From: JACCYI01 sp036389195
GTDB taxonomy: Bacteria; Actinomycetota; Thermoleophilia; Solirubrobacterales; Solirubrobacteraceae
Assembly (NCBI GenBank): GCA_036389195.1
Contig: DASVQH010000062.1
Location: 1 to 10,956 of the forward strand
Length of the DNA: 10,956 nucleotides
Reading direction: 5' to 3'
Shown: piece after piece, positions 1-4,516 of the stretch
Numbering within the stretch: position 1 is the stretch's first letter
Layout: each line of letters opens with the position of its first letter
Notes under the pieces: generated by a model
Databases searched by the model: none
What the model saw: only the letters and a program-made list of their open reading frames with translations
Told to the model about the DNA's origin: nothing
Made by a program: the position numbers and the translations under genes

Positions 1-281
1 CGGACGAGGTCCGCGGCGGGACGTTCACGATCACCAACCCGGGGCAGTTCGGCGCGATCATGGCGACGCCGATCATCAACCAGCCGCAGGTGGCGATCCT
101 CGACACCGAGGCGGTCGTCAAGCGCGCGGTCGTGGTCACCGACGAGCTCGGCAACGACTCGATCGCCATCCGCCCGATGACCTACCTCCCGATGTCCTGG
201 GACCACCGCGCGCTCGACGGCGCGCTGGCGGCGCAGTTCCTCACGGCGCTGCGGCGGAAGTTGGAGGCCTGGACCGCGTAG
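1..281 (+). CDS. 2-oxoacid dehydrogenase E2 (dihydrolipoyl acyltransferase), C-terminal fragment
   Basis: This is the last 92 codons of a gene that begins before the window; the reading frame starts at base 3. The fragment is the end of the E2 catalytic domain. It shows GGTFTITNPGQFG, then TPIINQPQVAIL, then IAIRPMTYLPMSWDHRALDG near the end. The DHRxxxG signature (bases 201-221) carries the active-site His that transfers the acyl group from the lipoyl arm to CoA. In this family N-terminal lipoyl domains carry lipoate on a lysine, which fits the lipB and lipA genes downstream. Pyruvate, 2-oxoglutarate or branched-chain specificity cannot be told from this part. The stop codon TAG (279-281) lies inside a repeat shared with the end of lipA. 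Confidence 0.95.
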   Translation, partial: DEVRGGTFTITNPGQFGAIMATPIINQPQVAILDTEAVVKRAVVVTDELGNDSIAIRPMTYLPMSWDHRALDGALAAQFLTALRRKLEAWTA

Positions 282-332
282 CGTCGCCCAGACGACGAGC
301 GACAGCGAAGTCGGGCCGGGCGAAACCCGATT
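276..332 (+). repeat. Dispersed two-hairpin repeat, copy 1 (after E2)
   Basis: This element matches the one at 6680-6746. The left block is GCGTA, then G (A in the other copy), then CGTCGCCCAGACGACGAGCG. The right block is GAAGTCGGGCCGGGCGAAA followed by CCCGA. Here the two blocks are separated by ACAGC; the other copy has 15 nt. The left block forms a small hairpin (CGTCG 282-286 with CGACG 293-297). The right block forms AGTCGGG (309-315) with CCCGATT (326-332), including one G-T wobble where the other copy has G-C. The match includes the E2 stop codon. No transposase is nearby. A REP-like intergenic element or a transcript-end structure is the likeliest reading. Confidence 0.85.
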
Positions 333-347
333 CCGGACGTATGGACA

Positions 348-863
348 GTGGGCCATTCCACGCAGGAGCTCGACGCGTTCGTCGAGCTCCTGCGCGGGGC
401 CGGCGTCGGCGGGATCGCGGACGTGCGCCGCTTCCCCGGCTCGCGGCGGCTGCCGTGGTTCAACGCCGAGGCGCTCGCGGAGTCGCTGCCCGCCGCCGGC
501 ATCGGCTACGCGCACCTGCCGGCGCTCGGCGGCCGACGCTCGCGGGTGCCCGGCTCGGTCAACGGCGGCTGGGAGAACGCGGCCTTCCAGGGCTACGCGG
601 ACTGGATGGCGACGCCGGAGTTCGCCGAGGGGCTGGTGCGACTGCAGGCCCTTGCGCGCTCAGCCCCCACGGCTTTCATGTGCGCCGAGGCGCCGTGGTG
701 GCGCTGCCACCGGCGGCTCGTCGCGGACGCGCTCGTGGCGCGCGGGTGGGAGGTGCGCCACCTCCTTCCCGGCGGGCGGATCGCGGCGCATGAGCTCACC
801 GCGTTCGCGGTGGTGGGGGTGGACGGGTCGCTGACGTATCCGCCGGCGCAGTTGAGCCTTTGA
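348..863 (+). CDS. DUF488 family protein
   Basis: The 171-residue protein has the family's landmarks in order: GHST at the N-terminus (2-5), DVRRFPGS (25-32), FNAE (38-41), LGGRR (60-64), MCAE (111-114) with C112, and C120-H-R-R followed by LVADALVARGWEV. The conserved C-A-E...C-H-R-R pair is typical of DUF488, whose biochemical function is not established; the conserved Cys, His and Arg residues suggest a catalytic or metal-binding site. GTG at 348 is the only standard start in frame after the TAG at 279. Upstream codons read D-V-W-T, continuing the usual family N-terminus, but no ATG or GTG precedes them. The ribosome-binding site is weak. The left repeat ends only 15 bases before this start. 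Confidence 0.88.
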   Translation: MGHSTQELDAFVELLRGAGVGGIADVRRFPGSRRLPWFNAEALAESLPAAGIGYAHLPALGGRRSRVPGSVNGGWENAAFQGYADWMATPEFAEGLVRLQALARSAPTAFMCAEAPWWRCHRRLVADALVARGWEVRHLLPGGRIAAHELTAFAVVGVDGSLTYPPAQLSL

Positions 864-878
864 GGTCGCTCGGCGACC
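864..878 (+). terminator. Hairpin directly after DUF488 stop
   Basis: GGTCGC (864-869) pairs perfectly with GCGACC (873-878) around a TCG loop, beginning at the base after the TGA stop. There is no T-tract, so it may be a GC-type terminator or an mRNA-end stabiliser rather than a classical rho-independent terminator. The call rests on position and symmetry only. Confidence 0.4.
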
Positions 879-996
879 GCGGGACTTCGGGCATTGATAG
901 GGGAGGGTTCCTTTGGTGCGTCTGTCTTTGGGACGCAGGGAGAGGGGAACGGCTTGCGAGAGTCACGGTGAGAGGGGCGTGGGCGGGATCGGCCTG
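879..996. other. Gene-free spacer left of the tandem palindromes
   Basis: No gene is supported between DUF488 and the palindrome pair. The stretch is G-rich and less ordered. It holds one modest inverted repeat, TGCGTC (917-922) with GACGCA around a 9-nt loop. A purine-rich GGGAGGG (901-907) resembles a ribosome-binding site and is followed by TTG (913) and GTG (916) codons, which open a 63-codon frame. That frame runs through both palindromes and looks like no known protein, so it is not called. Confidence 0.5.
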
Positions 997-1043
997 CACA
1001 ACGTCACATCCGTGGCGGCTTTGGCCGCCGTTGTGACGTTGTG
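997..1043. repeat. Long palindrome, unit 1 of a 60-bp tandem pair
   Basis: CACAACGTCACA (997-1008) is perfectly complementary to TGTGACGTTGTG (1032-1043). A second stem, GGCGGC (1014-1019) with GCCGCC (1024-1029) around TTTG, is nested inside, so the whole element can fold as one long hairpin with an internal bulge. Unit 2 begins exactly 60 bp later with the same 14-base opening and the same 12-base right arm. No T-tract follows. Possible roles are a transcription-factor operator, a REP-type element or a structured transcript end. Confidence 0.9.
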
Positions 1044-1058
1044 GGGGCTATGGACGTT

Positions 1059-1101
1059 CAACGTCACATCCGGCGCGTTCGGCTTCGCCGATGTGACGTT
1101 G
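1059..1101. repeat. Long palindrome, unit 2 of a 60-bp tandem pair
   Basis: CAACGTCACAT (1059-1069) pairs perfectly with ATGTGACGTTG (1091-1101). Inside it CGGCG (1071-1075) pairs with CGCCG (1086-1090), leaving C1070 bulged and a 10-nt loop. The inner sequence differs from unit 1 but is also self-complementary, so hairpin-forming ability is kept while the loop sequence changes. GACGTT-C-AACGTC (1053-1065) is a competing local palindrome. The right arm ends next to the region where a -35 box for the SDR gene would fall. Confidence 0.9.
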
Positions 1102-1123
1102 TGACCCGGCATGACGTCCGGGG

Positions 1124-1129
1124 TACCTG
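1124..1129 (+). promoter_or_regulatory. Candidate -10 box of the SDR gene
   Basis: TACCTG (followed by T) ends 8 nt before the ATG at 1138, giving a predicted transcription start at or next to the start codon. A GTGACC at 1101-1106, overlapping the edge of palindrome unit 2, would be a -35-like element at 17-bp spacing. The -10 lacks T at its sixth base, so this is weaker than the boxes of lipB and the Asp-box gene. Confidence 0.4.
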
Positions 1130-1137
1130 TCCCGCCC

Positions 1138-1896
1138 ATGGACCTCGAGCTGACCGGCAAGCGCGCGATCGTGACCGGCGGCACCCGCGGGATCGGGCGC
1201 GCGATCGCCGGCCGCCTCGCCGCCGAGGGCGCGAAGGTGGCCATCTGCGCGCGCGACGCCGGCGCCGTCAAGGAGGCGCCGTTCGACTACGGCGCCGCCG
1301 TCGACGTCACCGACGAGGACGCGCTCGCGGGCTTTGTGGACGACGCTGCTCGCGCGCTCGGCGGGCTCGACCTGGTGGTCGCCAACGCCGGCGGCGGCGC
1401 GGGCGGCAGCGCGCTCCACGAGACGAGCGCCGCGGATTGGCGCACGACCTTCGACCTCAACGTGACCCACGCGGCCGTGCTCGCCCGCGCGGCGACGCCG
1501 CACCTCCAGCGAGCGGGCGGCGGCACGATCCTCCTCATCGCCTCGATCTCCGGAGTCCGCCCGCAGCCGAAGGCGCAGTACGCCGCCGCGAAGGCCGCGG
1601 AGATCCACCTGGCCGCCTCGCTCGGGCGCGAGCTCGGGCCGGACGGCATCCGGGTCAACGCGCTCTCCCCCGGCTCGATCCTCTTCGAGGGCGGCTCGTG
1701 GGCCAGGCGCCGCGCCGCCGACCCGGAGGCGTTCCAGGCCTGGCTCGACGACGAGCTGCCCGAGAAGCGCCTCGGGACCGCCGAGGAGGTCGCCGACGTC
1801 GCCGCCTTCCTGCTCTCGCCCCGCGCGAGCTGGATCAACGGGACGAACGTCGTCGTCGACGGCGCCCAGAACCAGCCCGGGATGGCCGGCTACTAG
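1138..1896 (+). CDS. SDR family NAD(P)-dependent oxidoreductase
   Basis: This 252-residue protein is a classical short-chain dehydrogenase/reductase with a Rossmann fold. Visible motifs are TGGTRGIG (13-20) for cofactor binding, the NAGG turn, N in DLNV, the IASISG strand with the likely catalytic Ser (136 or 138), and Y148-A-A-A-K152, the catalytic pair. The C-terminal SPRASWINGTNVVVDGA stretch is typical of FabG-like members. The substrate cannot be predicted, and a 3-oxoacyl-ACP reductase role is only one option. ATG 1138 is preferred over ATG 1111 because homologues begin at M-D-L-x-L-x-G-K and a -10-like box lies just upstream of 1138. The stop codon overlaps that of the convergent VOC gene inside CTAG. 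Confidence 0.95.
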   Translation: MDLELTGKRAIVTGGTRGIGRAIAGRLAAEGAKVAICARDAGAVKEAPFDYGAAVDVTDEDALAGFVDDAARALGGLDLVVANAGGGAGGSALHETSAADWRTTFDLNVTHAAVLARAATPHLQRAGGGTILLIASISGVRPQPKAQYAAAKAAEIHLAASLGRELGPDGIRVNALSPGSILFEGGSWARRRAADPEAFQAWLDDELPEKRLGTAEEVADVAAFLLSPRASWINGTNVVVDGAQNQPGMAGY

Positions 1897-2273
1897 CGGT
1901 CCGACGCGTAGCTGCCGAACGTCCACTCGTAGCCGTCGAGGTCGAGCACGCGGTACTGGCGGGCGCCCCACTCCGTGTCCTCGGGGTCGAGGACGATCTC
2001 CGCGCCGGCGGCCTTGGCGCGGTCGTGGTGGGCGTCGACGTCCTCGACGCGCGCGTAGATCCCGTAGCTGGACGGGCGGTCGACGGGCGCGTGCTCGACG
2101 GTCGCCGACCCGACCATCAGCAAGCCGTCGTCGCCGAAGCGCAGCTCGGCGTGCACGAGAGCGCCGTCCTCGCCGTCGATGCGGCGGGTCACCGCGAAGC
2201 CGAAAGCGGACTCGAGCCAGTCGATCGCGGCAGCGGCGTCCTGATAGGCGAAGTAGGGAACGAACGTCGGCAC
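1893..2273 (-). CDS. VOC (glyoxalase/bleomycin-resistance fold) family protein
   Basis: With the start chosen here, the product has 126 residues, the usual size for a single VOC protein made of two beta-alpha-beta-beta-beta modules. It opens with P-T-F-V-P-Y-F-A-Y and DAAAAIDWLESAFGF, continues with HAELRFGDDGLLMVG and YARVEDVDAHHDRAKAAGA, and ends with YRVLDLDGYEWTFG. This is the PhnB/glyoxalase-like pattern; the reaction is unknown. GTG at 2273 is preferred to the upstream ATG at 2309. A perfect AGGAGG (2285-2280) lies 6 nt before the GTG, and the longer form would overlap the lipB start. The gene is divergent from lipB by 34 bp and tail-to-tail with the SDR gene. Confidence 0.9.
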   Translation of the reverse strand: MPTFVPYFAYQDAAAAIDWLESAFGFAVTRRIDGEDGALVHAELRFGDDGLLMVGSATVEHAPVDRPSSYGIYARVEDVDAHHDRAKAAGAEIVLDPEDTEWGARQYRVLDLDGYEWTFGSYASDR

Positions 2274-2279
2274 GGGCGG

Positions 2280-2285
2280 CCTCCT
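2280..2285 (-). promoter_or_regulatory. Shine-Dalgarno of the VOC gene
   Basis: On the minus strand AGGAGG reads from 2285 to 2280, followed by CCGCCC and GTG. It is the strongest ribosome-binding site in the window and fixes the VOC start at 2273. By contrast, lipB on the other strand has no such site. Confidence 0.8.
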
Positions 2286-2294
2286 CACGGGGTC

Positions 2295-2300
2295 TAAGCT
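2295..2300 (+). promoter_or_regulatory. -10 box of lipB (leaderless transcript)
   Basis: TAAGCT fits the TAnnnT -10 consensus and is followed by exactly 7 nt (CGTCAGC) before ATG 2308. Transcription should therefore begin at or within a base or two of the start codon, giving a leaderless mRNA. There is no Shine-Dalgarno before lipB and no clear -35. The same 7-nt spacing recurs at 6772-6784. Confidence 0.6.
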
Positions 2301-2307
2301 CGTCAGC

Positions 2308-3018
2308 ATGCCCGAGGAGCTGCTGGTCTGCCATCTGCCGCAGGTCGAGTACCGCGCGGCCGTCGATCTGCAGGAGACGCTGCGCGACCGGGTCCAGGCG
2401 CACGAGCTCGGCGATCTTCTCCTGCTGCTCGAGCACCCGCCGGTCTACACGCGCGGCCGGCGCTCGGACGCGACCGAGATCCCCATGGGCGAGGCGTGGT
2501 ACCGCGCCCAGGGCATCGACGTCGTCCAGACCGACCGCGGCGGCAAGCTCACCTACCACGGGCCCGGCCAGCTGGTCGGCTACCCGATCATGCGCATCGT
2601 CGACGTGATCGCCTACCTGCGCACCATGGAGGACGCGATGATCGCCGCGCTGGCCGAGGAGGGGATCGAGGCCGGCCCGCGCGAGGGGCTGACTGGCGTC
2701 TGGGTCGAGGACCGCAAGATCGCCTCGATCGGCGTGCACGTGTCGCGCGGCGTCACCACCCACGGCTTCGCGATCAACGTCATCAACGACCTGCAGCCGT
2801 TCGACTGGGTGGTGCCGTGCGGGCTCTCCGGCGTCCGCATGACCAGCGTGCTCAGCGAGGCCCCGGGCGGCACGCCCCCCGAGCGGCTGAAGTGCTTCCG
2901 CAAGCGCATGGCCCACCAGTTCGCGCAGGCGTTCGGGCGCCGCCAACGGATCGTCACCCCCGAGCGGCTCGGCATCCCGGGCGCCCGGATCGAGCCCCGG
3001 GCGCCCCTGCCCATCTAG
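2308..3018 (+). CDS. lipB: Lipoyl(octanoyl) transferase LipB
   Basis: The 236-residue LipB moves the octanoyl group from octanoyl-ACP to the target lysine of lipoyl domains and of GcvH, the first step of cytoplasmic lipoate assembly. Family motifs are complete: EHPPVYTRGRR (42-52), R77-G-G-K-L-T-Y-H-G-P-G-Q-L, K137 in DRKIASIGVHVSRGVTTHG, and P-C171-G-L, where Cys171 and Lys137 are the expected catalytic dyad. Length is normal. The C-terminal tail (about residue 205 on) is basic and Pro-rich and less conserved. The start is supported by a -10 box 7 nt upstream. The likely targets include the E2 protein encoded at the left edge, and the partner enzyme LipA lies 2.7 kb downstream. Confidence 0.97.
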   Translation: MPEELLVCHLPQVEYRAAVDLQETLRDRVQAHELGDLLLLLEHPPVYTRGRRSDATEIPMGEAWYRAQGIDVVQTDRGGKLTYHGPGQLVGYPIMRIVDVIAYLRTMEDAMIAALAEEGIEAGPREGLTGVWVEDRKIASIGVHVSRGVTTHGFAINVINDLQPFDWVVPCGLSGVRMTSVLSEAPGGTPPERLKCFRKRMAHQFAQAFGRRQRIVTPERLGIPGARIEPRAPLPI

Positions 3019-3019
3019 T

Positions 3020-3044
3020 CGACGACCCGGCGAGAAAGTCGTCG
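3020..3044. terminator. Hairpin between convergent lipB and beta-helix genes
   Basis: CGACGAC (3020-3026) pairs perfectly with GTCGTCG (3038-3044) around an 11-nt loop that includes GAGAAA. It begins 2 bases after the lipB stop, so it could end transcription of lipB and, read from the other side, of the minus-strand gene. It has no T-tract. Confidence 0.5.
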
Positions 3045-3109
3045 CCCGCGCCGCCGAACAGCAGATCCCGGCGTAGCCGGATCCGCGGTGGATCGACGCC
3101 GCCGAACCG
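3045..3109. repeat. Inverted- and direct-repeat-rich spacer
   Basis: The rest of the gap holds several small symmetries. CCGGC (3068-3072) pairs with GCCGG (3076-3080) around GTA, extended by GAT/ATC past one bulge. GATCC (3080-3084) pairs with GGATC (3090-3094) around GCGGT, and these two stems share bases and exclude each other. CGCCGCCGAAC occurs twice, 48 bp apart (3049-3059 and 3097-3107). A minus-strand reading resembles an RTX repeat (see findings). No gene is called. Confidence 0.55.
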
Positions 3110-4465
3110 TCACGGGTCGAGCGTCACCGACCGCCACGTCCCGCCGGCCCAGACGAACAGCCGCCCGGCCGCCGCGTCGACGTACGTGGCGCCCTCGACC
3201 GGCGCCGCCGGCCGCGCCTGCGGCAGCGTGAAGTAGCCGCGCGCCGCGTCGTAGATCACCGTCGCCTCGTTGCCCTCCCCCAGCCGGTACGCCCGCCCCG
3301 GGTCGCCGACCGTCACCGATCCGCCGATCCACTCGAAGCCGGCGGTCCCGGTGACCGAGACGCCGTACCGGGGGCCGACCGCGTCGCCGCGGCCCTCGTC
3401 GTCGGGCTTGCCCTCCACCACCAGGCAGTTGGCCGCCATGACGCGCCGCGCGCCGCGCACCACCAGCCCGGCCGAGTCGCCGGGGACGCCGGTCCCGTCC
3501 CGCTGGAAGCGGCAGCTCGTGAGCTGGACGTCGCGCACCGTCCCGCCGCCGCCCACGAGCTCGAACCCGTTGCCGCAATTGGCGTCCGTGTTGCAGTTGG
3601 TGAAGCTCAGGAGCTGCGCGCCGGTCACGCGCACGCCGGGCGCGGAGGGGTTGCGCGGCGAGAAGACGTCGCGCGGGTCGGTGCCCGCCCGCTCGAACCG
3701 GCAGTTCACGAAGTCGACGGCGCCGCTGACCGCCGGGCCGTCGAAGAGCAGGTTGCCCTGCCGGTTGTAGAAGAGGTAGGCGTTGGCGACGTGGACGTCG
3801 AACCACCCGGCGCCCCCCGAGGCCTCGACGCCCCAGCCGCGGTTGTCGTGGATGAAGCAGTTGACGAGGTCGGCGACGTGCAGGCGACCGAAGATCCCGC
3901 TCCCGCTGAAGCCGGCGATCGTCACGTCCTGGAGGCAGAACGAGGACTCGCCGCCGCCGGACGGCATCCGCAGCCCGTGGACGCCGTCCCCGCGCCCGGC
4001 CCCGACGAGCGCCAGGTTGCGGACCGTGACCGCCGCCGTGCCCTGCGCCGGCGCGATCAGCCCCTCGCCGGCGAAGCCCTCGCGGCAGACGATCCGGCAC
4101 GCCGACTCCGGCGCCTCGCCGCCGATCCACCGCGGCGTGTGGACGCCGCACAGGAGCGTTCGGCTGCGCGGCGCCAGCGGGCCGCCGACCGCGTAGTCGC
4201 CGGGCGGGAGGAAGACGGCGCCGCCGCGGTCGCCGACGGCGTCGAGCGCCTTCTGGATCGCCGCACGGTCGTCGGCGCGGCCGTCCCCGGCCGCCCCGAA
4301 GCGGGCGTCGCGCACGTCCAAGACGCCGGCTCCGCTCGGGCCGGCGTCCTCCGAGCCCGCCGCCGCGAGCACGATCCCGGCCGCCCCGAGGCCGACCAGG
4401 CCGGCGTCGCGCAGCACGCGCCGGCGGCCGATCCGGCCACCCGCCGATTCCTCGCCGTGTCCCAT
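3110..4465 (-). CDS. Tat-exported right-handed parallel beta-helix (pectate lyase 3-like) protein
   Basis: The 451-residue product starts with a twin-arginine-type signal: G13-R-R-R-V-L-R, then a hydrophobic run AGLVGLGAAGIVLAAAG (21-37). Residues 49-100 match the start of the pectate-lyase-3/GH28-like superfamily: L-D-V-R-D-A-R-F-G-A-A-G-D-G, then DDRAAIQKALDA, then GGAVFLPPGDY. The middle shows beta-helix rungs with a recurring N-C step: VNCFI, VNCRF, TNCNT, TSCRF, ANCLV. The end (TYVDAAAGRLFVWAGGTWRSV) looks like a small beta C-cap domain. Carbohydrate binding or cleavage at the cell surface is plausible, but no catalytic triad can be assigned. It is convergent with lipB and divergent from the DUF4394 gene. 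Confidence 0.87.
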   Translation of the reverse strand: MGHGEESAGGRIGRRRVLRDAGLVGLGAAGIVLAAAGSEDAGPSGAGVLDVRDARFGAAGDGRADDRAAIQKALDAVGDRGGAVFLPPGDYAVGGPLAPRSRTLLCGVHTPRWIGGEAPESACRIVCREGFAGEGLIAPAQGTAAVTVRNLALVGAGRGDGVHGLRMPSGGGESSFCLQDVTIAGFSGSGIFGRLHVADLVNCFIHDNRGWGVEASGGAGWFDVHVANAYLFYNRQGNLLFDGPAVSGAVDFVNCRFERAGTDPRDVFSPRNPSAPGVRVTGAQLLSFTNCNTDANCGNGFELVGGGGTVRDVQLTSCRFQRDGTGVPGDSAGLVVRGARRVMAANCLVVEGKPDDEGRGDAVGPRYGVSVTGTAGFEWIGGSVTVGDPGRAYRLGEGNEATVIYDAARGYFTLPQARPAAPVEGATYVDAAAGRLFVWAGGTWRSVTLDP

Positions 4466-4476
4466 GCCGGACCTGT

Positions 4477-4484
4477 CTTATAGG
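4477..4484. promoter_or_regulatory. Shared divergent -10 region
   Basis: CTTATAGG is a rare AT-rich patch in the 51-bp gap between the beta-helix and DUF4394 genes. On the minus strand it reads TATAAG (4482-4477), 11 nt before ATG 4465. On the plus strand it reads TATAGG (4479-4484), 32 nt before ATG 4517. The two candidate -10 boxes overlap, so the two polymerases would compete for them. No good -35 is seen for either. Confidence 0.5.
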
Positions 4485-4516
4485 AATCGCGCCGCCGGCC
4501 CCGAACCAGCAGAGTT

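Noticed and set aside
341..793. An ATG-started 150-codon frame overlapping the start of the DUF488 gene.
   Set aside because: The DUF488 motifs lie in the other frame; this one is Arg/Ala/Gly-rich without recognisable motifs. A one-base slip joining its ATG to the DUF488 frame is not needed, because W-T-V-G-H-S-T reads correctly in the called frame.
913..1104. A 63-codon frame with a GGGAGGG-like ribosome-binding site and a hydrophobic second half, running through both palindromes.
   Set aside because: Its recurring N-V-T-S and V-T-L residues come directly from the palindrome arms, and the opposite strand gives near-identical N-V-T-S/D-V-T-L runs. The DNA structure, not a protein, explains it.
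864..1110. CRISPR array suspected from the evenly spaced repeats.
   Set aside because: There are only two units, each palindromic with conserved arms and no spacer-repeat pattern, and no cas gene is present.
1111..1137. The upstream ATG of the SDR gene, adding 9 residues.
   Set aside because: The candidate -10 box lies at 1124-1129, downstream of this ATG, and the family start aligns with ATG 1138.
2274..2309. The longer VOC form starting at ATG 2309.
   Set aside because: It would overlap the lipB start and promoter, has no ribosome-binding site, and its extra residues are not VOC-like. A perfect AGGAGG points to GTG 2273.
1048..2946. A 632-codon minus-strand frame across the SDR, VOC and lipB genes.
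   Set aside because: It overlaps three recognised genes, two of them antisense, and has low-complexity Arg/Ala/Gly-rich content with no family resemblance.
3015..4151. A 378-codon minus-strand frame within the beta-helix gene region.
   Set aside because: It is an out-of-frame shadow of the beta-helix gene, almost all Arg, Gly and Ala, with no export signal or motif.
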